A DNA stretch of 64,000 bases, taken from the NCBI RefSeq assembly GCF_018802605.1, contig NZ_CP069161.1:1488001-1552000 (forward strand). Reading direction: 5' to 3'. Each line of letters starts with the position of its first letter. Within the stretch, counting starts at the first letter, position 1. This DNA comes from Paludibacterium paludis (GTDB lineage: Bacteria; Pseudomonadota; Gammaproteobacteria; Burkholderiales; Chromobacteriaceae). Positions 27,875 through 38,500 of this stretch are shown piece by piece. The notes beneath the pieces are model-generated. The model did not search any database, was not told where the DNA came from, and saw only the letters and a program-made list of their open reading frames with translations. A program made the translations under genes and the position numbers.

Positions 27875-29551
27875 ATGCCGAATCGCCTCACCGTTGCCGC
27901 CCTGCTGGCGTTGTCCGCGCCGGCGCTGTCCGCCCCGGTGGCGGCGCCGTTCGTCCCCGACCAGTTTCAGCGCGACCAGCAGCACAAGCTCGACGAGCAG
28001 CGCCAGGAACTGCTCAAGCGCCCCGACGTGACGCTGCCGCGGCCCGCGGCGGCCCGGCCGGCCGGGCCGGAGGACGAGGCCGGGCGGTGTTTCCCGATCC
28101 GCGAGCTCGCCTTCGCGGGCGCGCCCGAGGACTGGCTGCCCTGGCTGCGCGACGCCGCGGCCGCGTACCCGGGGCGTTGCCTCGGGGAAGCGGGGGTTCG
28201 CGCGGTGGTGGCCGATCTTAGCAACGCCATCGTCGCCCGCGGTTTCGTCACCTCGCGGGTGTACCTGCCGGCGCAGAACCTGCGCGCCGGGCGTCTCGCG
28301 CTGACGGTGGTGCCCGGACGGATCGGCGCGATCCGGCTCGCCGACGGCGGCACCGACCTGTCGCTGCGCGCGGCGTTTCCGACCGGGCGCGGCGAGATCC
28401 TCAACGTGCGCGATCTCGAACAGGGGCTCGAACAGCTGTCCCGTCCCCGCTCGCAGCGGGCCACGATGGACATCCGGCCGGGGGCGCAGGAGGGCGAGTC
28501 CGAGGTGGTGGTCAGCCGCCAGCGCGGCGTGCCGGCCGGCCTCGCCTGGCGCGTCGACGACTCGGGACAGCGCGCCACCGGCCAGTCGCAGGGCACGGTG
28601 GTCGCGAACCTGGACAATGTGCTCGGCGGCAATGACGTGCTATCGGTGAACTGGAGCCAGGAACTGGCGCACCTGCGTCAGCCGCGCTCGCGCGCCGGCA
28701 CGGTGTCCTGGCTGTTGCCGTGGGGCTACTGGACCGGCCTCGCCAGCTACAGCGAGTCGGCCTACCGCCAGTGGATCGCGGGGCAGATCCAAACGTTCCG
28801 CGCCTCGGGCCACAGCCGCAACACCTTTCTGTCGCTGTCGCGCACCGTGGCGCGCGACGCGGTCGGCAAGACCGAGCTGGCGCTGCAGGCGACGCGCAAG
28901 GCGTCGCGCAGCTTTGTCGCCGACACCGAGCTGCAGCAGCAGCGGCGCGACCTGACCTTGCTGGGGCTCGAAGTCACCCATCACCGCCGGCTCGGCGAAT
29001 GGCAGCTCGACGGCACGCTGGGGTACACCCGCGGCGTCGGGGGGTGGGGGGCGATGCCGGACACCCTGGCGGGCCGGGGCGGGCCGAGCGCGCGGCCGGA
29101 ACTGTACACCACGCGGCTGGCGCTGAACGGGCCGCTGCGCGTGGCCGGCCAGCGCCTGCGCCTGAGTAGCGAGCTGCGCGGCCAGTACAGCCCCGACCTG
29201 CTGATGAGCTCCGAACAGTTCAGCATCGGCAGCCGCTATTCGGTGCGCGGCTTCGACAGCCGGGGCCTGAGCGGCCAGGACGGCTACTGGTGGCGCAACG
29301 AACTGGCCTGGTCGGCGCCGGCCACCCCCTGGGGCGGCGTCGAACCGTTCGTCGGCCTGGACGCCGGCCAGGTGTCGCGCCCCACCGGCCCCGACGAAGC
29401 GTGCCGGACGCTGTCCGGCTGGGCGGCCGGCGTGCGGGTCAGCCTGCGCGGCGGGGTGAGCGCCGAACTGGTGCACGAACGCGCGCTGCATCAACCGGCG
29501 AGCTGGCCGCGGCCGGCGCTGACCCATTTCCGTGTGACCCTCCAGTACTGA
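27875..29551 (+). CDS. TpsB transporter of two-partner secretion (ShlB/FhaC/CdiB family)
   Basis: A 558-residue outer-membrane Omp85-superfamily pore with signal peptide (MPNRLTVAALLALSAPALS), an N-terminal helical plug (DQFQRDQQHKLDEQRQELLKR), two POTRA domains (CFPIRELAFAGAPEDW...; GRIGAIRLADGG...) and a 16-strand barrel. The conserved L6 motif is SVRGFDSRGLSGQDGYWWRNEL (VRGF at about 457). It would recognise the TPS domain of the exoprotein encoded 21 nt downstream and export it. GC content is very high, unlike the toxin array further downstream. Confidence 0.93.
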   Translation: MPNRLTVAALLALSAPALSAPVAAPFVPDQFQRDQQHKLDEQRQELLKRPDVTLPRPAAARPAGPEDEAGRCFPIRELAFAGAPEDWLPWLRDAAAAYPGRCLGEAGVRAVVADLSNAIVARGFVTSRVYLPAQNLRAGRLALTVVPGRIGAIRLADGGTDLSLRAAFPTGRGEILNVRDLEQGLEQLSRPRSQRATMDIRPGAQEGESEVVVSRQRGVPAGLAWRVDDSGQRATGQSQGTVVANLDNVLGGNDVLSVNWSQELAHLRQPRSRAGTVSWLLPWGYWTGLASYSESAYRQWIAGQIQTFRASGHSRNTFLSLSRTVARDAVGKTELALQATRKASRSFVADTELQQQRRDLTLLGLEVTHHRRLGEWQLDGTLGYTRGVGGWGAMPDTLAGRGGPSARPELYTTRLALNGPLRVAGQRLRLSSELRGQYSPDLLMSSEQFSIGSRYSVRGFDSRGLSGQDGYWWRNELAWSAPATPWGGVEPFVGLDAGQVSRPTGPDEACRTLSGWAAGVRVSLRGGVSAELVHERALHQPASWPRPALTHFRVTLQY

Positions 29552-29572
29552 CCCCCGACAGGATCCCCGCTC

Positions 29573-32500
29573 ATGAACGCCTTGTGTTATCGCCTCGTCT
29601 TCAACCGCCATCGCGGCACGCTGATGGCCGTCCAGGAAACCGCCGCGTCGTGCCGCAAACCCGGCGCGCGCGGCCCCGGCGGCGCACCGCGCCGGTGCGG
29701 CCGGGCCCGGGTGCGGACGCTGGCGTTCTGCGTGCTGGCGGGGTTCGGCGCGGCGGCGCTGGCGCAGGGACCGGAGGCGGCGCCGGGCGGGCCGACGGTG
29801 AGCGCGGCGCCCAATGGCGTGACGGTGGTGCAGATCGCCGCGCCGTCGGCGGGCGGCGTGTCGCACAACCGCTACGAGCGCTTCGACGTGCCGGAACGGG
29901 GGGTGATTCTCAACAACAGCGCGGGGATCGCCGCGACCGGACTGGCGGGATTCATCGACGGCAACGCCGCGCTCAAGGGCGGGGCGGCGAGCCTGATCCT
30001 CAACGAAGTGATCGCGCCCAACCCGTCGCGACTGGCCGGTTACCTGGAAGTGGCCGGGCAACGCGCCGAAGTGGTGATCGCCAACCCGTGGGGCATCACC
30101 TGCGCCGGCTGCGGCTTCATCAACGCCGAGCGCGCGACGCTGACCACCGGGCGGCCGGTGCTGGACAACGGACTGCTGGCGGGCTACCGGGTGGAGGGCG
30201 GCACGCTGCGCGTGGACGGGCAGGACCTGGACGTGTCCGGGCTGGACAGTTTCACCCTGATCGGCCGCGCGCTGCAGCTTAACCGCGGGGTATACGCCAA
30301 ACGGCTGGAGGTGGTGCTGGGGCGCAACGAGGTCGACAAGGCGACGCTGGCGGCGAGGCCGCTGGCGGCGCAGGGCGGCGAAGGGGTGGCGCTGGACGTG
30401 GCGGCGCTGGGCGGGATGTACGCGGGAGCGATCCGCCTGACCAGCAGCGAAGCCGGCTTCGCCGTCAACAGCCGGGGCCGGATCGCCGCGACGGCGGGCG
30501 CGGTGCATCTGAACAGCGCCGGCGACATCACGCTGGTCGAGCGGGTGGAAGGGCGTGACGCCGTTGCCGTGCGCGCGGCCGGCACCTTGACACAGCAAGG
30601 CGATGTGCGCGGCGGCAGCGTGTCGCTCGAGGGCGCGCAGCGGGTGCGCGTCGACGGCGGCATCGTGGCGCAAGGCGCGCTGACGGTGACGGCCGGCGCG
30701 GTGGACGGCGCGGGCGCGTGGGTGGCGGGGGCCAAAGAGGACGGCACGCTCGATGCCGGGGGGCTGCTGACCGTGCAGACGTCCGGCGCGCTGGCGTTCC
30801 GCGGGCAATGGCGCGCCGGCGGCAGCCTCGCCGTGTCGGCCGGCTCGCTGGAGCTGTCCGGCATGCAACTGCTCAGCGCCCATGGCGACCTGACCCTGTC
30901 CGGCCGCGGCGATGCGCGGCTGGCCGGGGCCTCCGCCGTGGCGGCGGGGACGGCGCGGCTCACGGCGGGCGGACGCCTTGACCTCAGCCGCGGAGTGCTT
31001 GACGGCGCCGGACTGGCGCTCGCCGCGCACGAGGTGGTGAACGACGGCGGCACGCTGACCCAGCGCGGCGCCGGGGAGGCCCGGGTGAGCGCGACAGCGG
31101 GGTTCGCCAACCGGGGCGGCCGGCTGGCCGTGGCGGGTGACCTCACGCTGGACAGCGGCGGCACCCTGAACAATGACGACGGCACGATCGAGGCCGCGGG
31201 GCGCCTCACCCTGACCGGTGCCGAGCTGCTCGCCCGCCATGGCCGGATCGCCGCGCTGGGCGAGGGCGCGGCCCGTCTGACGTTTAGCGGCGCCATCGAC
31301 GCCAGCGATGGCCGGATGGGCGGCAATGGCGATGTGCACCTCCGGGCCAACCGCATCGACAGTTCGCGCGGCGCGTGGAGCAGCGACGGCACGCTGACGC
31401 TGCAAAGCGGAGACTGGACCAACCAGGACGGCACGGTGACCGCCCGGCGCCTGACGCTGACGGCGGCGGACGTCGACAACCGCCGGGGCACGCTCGCTCA
31501 GAGCGGCGCGGGCCTCGCGGAACTGGCGTTCGGCGGCCGCTTCGACAATAGCGGGGGCACCGTGACGAGCCGCGGCGCTCTCGCGCTGCGGGCCGGCGAC
31601 TGGACCCAGCTTGCCGGGCGCTTCCAGACGGCGGGGGCGGCAACGATCAAGGTGGCGGGCCAGGTGCGCTCCACGGACAACAGCGTGATCGCCAGCGGCG
31701 GCGACCTGGCGCTCGGCGCGGGGGGCGTCGACAACCGCGCCGCCGCGATCGAATCCGGCGCGGCGCTCGCGCTGGAGGTCGGCTCGCTGTCCAACGGCGC
31801 CGGCCGCATCCAGGCGGTTGGCGGCGGCGCGAGCCGCCTGACGGTGAGCGGCGCGCTGGATAACCGGAGCGGCGCCATCCTGAGCGCCTCGGCGCTGTCG
31901 CTGGCCGCCGATACCGTGCGCAATGACGGCGGCAAACTGGCCAGTGGCGGGCGGCTGACGCTGACAGCCGGGGACGTGGCCAACGCCGGCGGCCTGCTGC
32001 AGGGCGCCGCGCTGAGCGTATCCAGCCGGAGCTTCGCCAATAGCGGCACGGTGCTGGCGTCCGGCGGCGAAGACAGCCGGCTGGACGTCGACACCGACTT
32101 GCAGAACCGCGGCGGCCGTATCCACGGCGCGGGCACCTTGCGGGTCACCGCGACCACCCTGGGCAACGGCGGCGGAGAGCTGGTGGGCCGCGAGAACCTG
32201 GCGGTCCGTAGCGAGCGCCTCGAGGGCGCGGGCGTGCTGGGCTCGGACGGCGATGTGTCGCTCGCGGTGACCGGCGATCTTCAGCTCGGCGCCAGCGAAC
32301 GCTGGGTGGCGGGGCGTGACCTGACCCTGGCCGCCGGCGGACACACCGTCAATGACGGTACCCTGGTGGCCGGCCGCGCGCTGCACTGGCAAAGCGGCGG
32401 CGATATCGCCAACCGCGGCGGCGCCCAGGGCGTCGGCGAACTGGACGTGCGCACCGGCGGCACCCTCGCCAACGACGGCTCGCTGGCCGGGCGGGGCGTG

Positions 32501-35500
32501 CGGCTCACGGCGTCCACGCTCGACAACCGCGGACTGATCGCCGGCGAAACGATCGCGTTTGGTGGCGATCGCCTGACCAACCGCGGCGCGGGCGCGGCGA
32601 TCGCCGCCGGCGGGGACATGCAACTGTCGCCGGGCCTGGAACTCTCCAATCTGGACGGCGCCTGGATGTCGGCCGAGGGCCGGCTGTCCGTGGGCGAGGC
32701 GGCCCGCCCGGTGGGGGCGATCCTGAACCGCCAGTCGACCATCCAGTCGGGCGGGGCGATGACGGTCTTCGCTGGCCAACTGGTCAACGACACCACGGCG
32801 CCCGCGCTGACGCGGGTCCGGCAGACCGCTCCGCAGTCCGTGATGAATCTTTACTCGTTGCCCAGAGCGCACGAGTTCTGGTACGACTGCGGCAGCGGCG
32901 GCCGCGACATGTGTGAGCTGAATTTCCCCTATGTCGGCAAGGTGACATTCACCAACGGTGTTTATCAGGACAGTTACACCAAGGCTGGCGTGACGGGAAC
33001 TGCGGAAATCCGGCTGCTGAAGGATGACACCAAGCGCCGCGTGCTTACCGTGCAGATGGCCGAGAACGGCAAACCGGCGGGGGTGCGCGAATTGCCGTAT
33101 TTCCAGGCCGAGAACGGCAGCTATTTCTATCTGGATGGGTATGATCCGGCGCGCGACATTCTGCCAACCCGTCTGGTCGATTCGCTGGTGCTCACCCCGG
33201 CTCGCATCGCGTTCCATCACACGTTCGGTGCGGCTTGGCGGAATACTGGTCTGCTCTTCGAAGGCGAAGTGGTGGAGGTGTTCCCGAAATTCGCCCCGGT
33301 GGCGGGCCGCGACACGGTGTTTCCCAAGGCCGCGCCCGGGCCGCTGACGGTGACCACCACGATCGCGACCGACACCCTGGCCGGGCCCCTGGCGTCCCGC
33401 GCCAATCTGTTGGCGGGTCAGGACATGACGCTGACCGTGGACTCGCTCACCAACCGGTACAGCACCATCGCCGCGCAGGGCGATCTGACGGTCACCAGCC
33501 GCACCCCTGTGGCAAACCTCGGCCAGGCGCTGAACCGCATCACCACGCGCACGATCGTGCAGGGCGCGAACACGGAAACCGAAGAGAGCGCCGAGCAGAT
33601 CGGATCCGTCGACGCGATCATGGCGTCGCGGCAGACGCTCGGCATCGCCGCGCCGGCGATCCGCAACATCACCCACGACGCCGCGGTGCCGGCCGCGCCG
33701 GCGGCCGAGACGCCGACCGGCGCCGGGTCGGTGCCGCCAGGGAGCGTGGGCGCGCCATCCCGGATGGCCGGCTCGATCCGGATCGGCCAGACCGTGCCGG
33801 ACGATTACCTGCCGCCGCCGGGCGGCCTGTTCGCGGTGCATCGCGCGCCGGGACAACGCTACTTGGTGGAAACCGATCCGCGCTTCACCTCCTACGCCAA
33901 GTTCGTGTCGTCCGACTACATGCTCAAGCAGCTCGGGCATGACCCCGCGCGCCTGGAGAAGCGCCTGGGCGACGGCTATTACGAGCAGCAGCGCATCGCC
34001 CAGACCATCACCGGCCTTACCGGGCAGCGCTTCCTGGCCGGCTACGCCGATGCCATGGAGCAGTACCAGGGGCTGATGAACAACGGTGTCGAGTTCGCCC
34101 GGCAGTTCCAGCTGACCCCCGGAATCGCCCTGACGGCCGACCAGATGCGGCAACTGACGCGCGACATGGTGTGGCTGGAAGAACGGGTGGTGAACGGCGA
34201 GACCGTGCTGGCGCCGGTGGTCTATCTGGCCGGGGCGCAGAACGCGCCGGCCGGACAGGGCGCGGTGATGTCGGGGCAGCGCGTGGCGTTGCTGGCCGAT
34301 GGCGAGCTGGTCAACCGTGGCGCGATCGAGGGAGGCGAGGTGCTGGCGCAGGCCGGTACGATCGCCCTGGCGGGCGGCCGGGTGCAGGCCGCCGGCACCG
34401 TGGCGCTGAATGCCGCGGAGACCCTGACGCTGAGCGGCTCGGCCACGCAGGAAGGGCGTGGCGCGGCGATTCACGGCGGCGCGGTGTGGTTGGGCGCCGG
34501 TCGCGACCTGGCGGTGAGCGGCTCGACCGTCACGGCCAGCCAGGCTCAGCACTGGAAGGCCGGCGGGGCGCTGTCGCTGGAACGCGCCGCGATCCATTCG
34601 GACGGCACCTTCGCGGCCACGGCGGGCGGCGACATGACGTGGTTCGTGTCGTCGCTGTCCAGCGCCGGCGACGCCGCGCTGGCCGCCGGCGGCGCGCTTG
34701 CGCTGACCGCCAGGCAGTGGAGCAGCCGTTACGGCGAGACGCTCAGTGGCGGCAACACCCGCAGCCGCTACGCCAGCAGCGAAATGTGGACCGAGGGCAG
34801 CCGCCTCGAGTCGGCGGCCGGCCTGTCGCTGACCACCGGCAAGGACCTGACCGTGGAGGCGTCGCGCCTCGCCGCGGGTTCCGCCCTGCAGGCCACGGTG
34901 GGCGGCGACCTGCGCATCCGCAGCACGGTGGACACCCGCACCGAACGGCGCGACGTGGATGTCGGCAGCAAATCCTACGGCTTCGACTCGCGCCGCGATT
35001 TCCTCAATCTGGCCAGCATGACCGGCGCATCGGTGGATCTGGCGGTGCGGGGCCGCGCCGAGCTGACCGGCGCCGAACTGGCCGGCCAGAACGGCGCGGT
35101 GACGGTGCGCGCCGGCCAGGACGTGACGCTCAACGCGGTGGCGCTGACCCGGTCGTCGTTCGACTATGCGAAGAACGGCAGCTACACCCGCAGTCGCGAT
35201 GTGGTGCAGCAGGGTAGCCGGCTCGACGGTCGGCAGGCGGTGTCGGTGCTGGCGGGACAGGACATCGAGACACACGCGGCCACGCTCAAGAGCGACGGGC
35301 GCGCCGAACTGGCCGCCGGCCGCGACGTCCGTCTCGACACCGCGCTGAATGAGCACAGCGACGAGCGCAAGACCACCGGCAGCAAGCGCGGCACCTTCAG
35401 CTCCACCAAGACCGTGGATATCGCCATCAACCGCTCGGCGAGCGAAGTGGGCACCCTGGTGTCGGCCGATTCGATCGGCGTGGCCGCCGGGCGCGACGTG

Positions 35501-38500
35501 GCGATCCGGGCCGGTCAGGTCGCGGGCACCCAGTCGGTCGGCCTCGAGGCCGGGCGCGAACTGACCCTCCAGGCCGGCACGGTGAAAAACCAGGTCTACC
35601 AGCTGCATAACGAAAAGACCTCGGGAGTGTTCAGCGGTGGCGGCATCGGCTTCACCTTCGGCAGCAAGGAACTGACGCAGACGCTGGACGGCAAGGGCGT
35701 GAGCGAAAGCCAGAATCGCGCGCTGGTGGGCAGCGTCAACGGCGACCTGACACTGCGCGCCGGCGACGCGCTGACGATCCGCGGCAGCGATGTCACGGCG
35801 GGCAAGGATGTCCGGGTGGACGCGCGGCGCCAGGCCCTGGAGGCGGGCGTCGACACCTGGCATAGCGAACAGAAAACCGTCAGCCAGTCCAGTGGCCTGA
35901 CCGTCCAGTTCACCAGCCCGCTGATCAACGGACTGCAGGCCATGGCGTCGGCGGCCCAAACGGCGACCGAGACCAAGGACGACCGGGTCAAGGCCTTGTC
36001 GGCGGCGACGGCGGCCTTCGCGGGGTACAACAGCTATGCGGCCTACCAGCAGGCGATGGCCGGCCAGAACGGCCATGCCTCCAATGGCCTGAAAATCAGC
36101 ATCACCGTCGGCGGCAGCCACAGCGAAACCGTCACCAAGAACAGCAGCACGACGCTCGCGGGCAGCCTGCTCAAGGCCGGCGGCGACCTGACCCTGTCGG
36201 CCACCGGCGGCGGCGCCGACAGCTCGATCCGCGCGACGGCGGCGCAACTGCTGGCCGGCAGGGACGCCACCCTGGGCGCGGACAACGCCATCGAACTGCA
36301 GTCCGGGCAGAACAGCTCGGAACAGCACACCACCAATCGCAGCGCGAGCGGCGGCTTTGGCGTGGCCATCGCCTTCCAGGGCGGCAAGCCGGCCTTCGGG
36401 TTCACCGCCAACGGCAGCGTGGGACGCGGTCACAGCGACGGCAAGGACAGCCGGCAAGTCGACACCACGCTGAACGCCGCGGGCACCGTGAACCTGACCA
36501 GCGGCGGCGACACCGCGCTCAAGGGCGCGGAAGTGTCCGGCACGACCGTGGTGGCCAAGGTCGGCGGCAACCTGGACATCCAGAGCCGCCAGGACACCAG
36601 TACCTTCGACAGCAAGAACGAAAACCTGAGCGCCGACGTCACCGTGGGCTTCGGCTTCTCCGGCAGCGCCAACTACAGCTACCAGCGCATCAAGGCCGAC
36701 TACGCCAGCGTGCAGCGCCAGTCCGGCATCAAGGCCGGCGACGGCGGCTTCCAGGTGACGGTGGGCGGCAACACCAACCTGACCGGCGCGGTGATCGAAA
36801 GCCATCGCGCGGCCATCGAGGCGGGGCGGAACAGCCTGACCACCGGCAGCCTCAGCGCCTCGGACATCCGCAACCATGCGGACGTCTCCGCGGTGAGTAT
36901 CAGCCTCGGCGTCGGCGGCTCGATGGGCGGCTCGCCGGGCGGTTCCGGCCCGTTCGGCAGCAGCTCGATGGCGTTCCAGAACGGCGCGAGCGGCTCGGGC
37001 GCCGCGGCCTTCGCCGACAGCCACCAGAGCTCGACCACCACCTCCGGGGTCAGCGCCGGGGCGCTGACGATCACCGGCGGGCAGGGCGCGCCGGCGATCG
37101 ACCGCACGGTGAGCACCGAGACCGACAGCACGCACCGGCTGACCAACGACTTCGACCAGGCGAAAGTGCAGAACGCGCTGGACGTGACCATGGCCTTCCA
37201 GCAGCAGGCCAGCACCTTCGTGGCGAACCAGATCGCCAAGGAAAAGACCGCGCAGCTGAACCTGGAAAAAGCGCTGGCCGAGCAGACCCGGGCCCGGGAC
37301 GGCGCCGACGCGGCCCAGCAGGCCCGGGCCGAGGCCGCGGTGGCCGAAGCGTGGCAGGACTATTCCGAGGCGTATGACACCGCGAAAGCCTGGGGACCGG
37401 GCGGCGGCAAGGGCCAACTGTTTACGGTGTTGAGCGCCGGTTTCGGCGGTAATGCCGCCGGAGGCATGGCGGACGTGATTCAGAATGGCGCGGTCGCCTA
37501 CCTGCAAGGCTTGGGCGCCCAGGAGGTCAAAGCGCTCGCGGCGAAACTGGAAGCCAGCGGCCTGAGTCAGAGCGCAGCGGAAACCGTGCGCGGGGCGTTG
37601 CATGCCCTGACCGGATGCGTTGGCGCGGCGGCCAGTGGTCAAAATTGTGGCGCCGGCGCGATGGGCGGCGCCGCCGCCGTAGTGCTGAACACGGTACTGG
37701 GTGGCGACACGGCCAGGATGACCCCGGAAGAGAAGCGCAACCGGGAAGACATCGTCTCCGCGCTGGTGACCGGCATCGCCCTGGGCAGCGGCCAGGCGGC
37801 CAGCGCGGGCACCGCCCTCCAAGCGGCCAAAACCGAGATGGAGAACAACGGCTTCAGCGACTCGCACTTCCCGGTGCGGGGCGACAAAACCATTCAGGAG
37901 ATCGTCAAGAAAGGCGAACAGGTCGGCAGCGAAAAAGCGGTGCGCACCGCACTGGACATGTTGCCGGTCGTGGGTTTCCTGCTGTCGATCAACGATGCCA
38001 AAACGGCTGCGGATGTCTTGCTGGCCCTGCCCAACCTCGTCCCGGAGCTACAGTCGCTACGCGCGTTGGCGCGTGAGGTTCAGATGGCGCTGGAAGCGGG
38101 CAATCTGGTCAAAGCCAATCTGGTGCTGAGCAAGGCGAGACAGGAAATCACGCGGGTGTGTTCGGCGGGCGCCTGCTTCGTGGCCGGCACCCCGGTGTGG
38201 ACTGATCAAGGACTCAAACCGATCGAAGCCTTCGCGGGTGGCGAGCGGGTCTGGGCGCGCAACGACGAGACCGGGGAGTTTGCCTTCCGTCCGGTGGTGG
38301 CGCACAAGGCCACGCCCGATCAAGTCATCTACACCGTGACCATCGCGGATCAGAACGGTAACGAAGACCTGCTGCGCACCACCGCGGAACACCCCTTCTG
38401 GGTGCGGGACTGGGGCTGGCGCAAAGCCGCGCTGCTGCAGGCCGGCATGACCTTGCTGGATGGCCGTGACCGCCCTCTGACCGTGGTGAGCGTGGCGCAA

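Noticed and set aside
28640..37867. A 3075-codon open frame on the minus strand opposite the TpsB/exoprotein genes
   Set aside because: It has no recognisable domains and is rich in His, Arg, Gln and Gly as expected for the antisense frame of GC-rich, GNC-type codons. The plus strand shows clear TPS, HINT and toxin domains.
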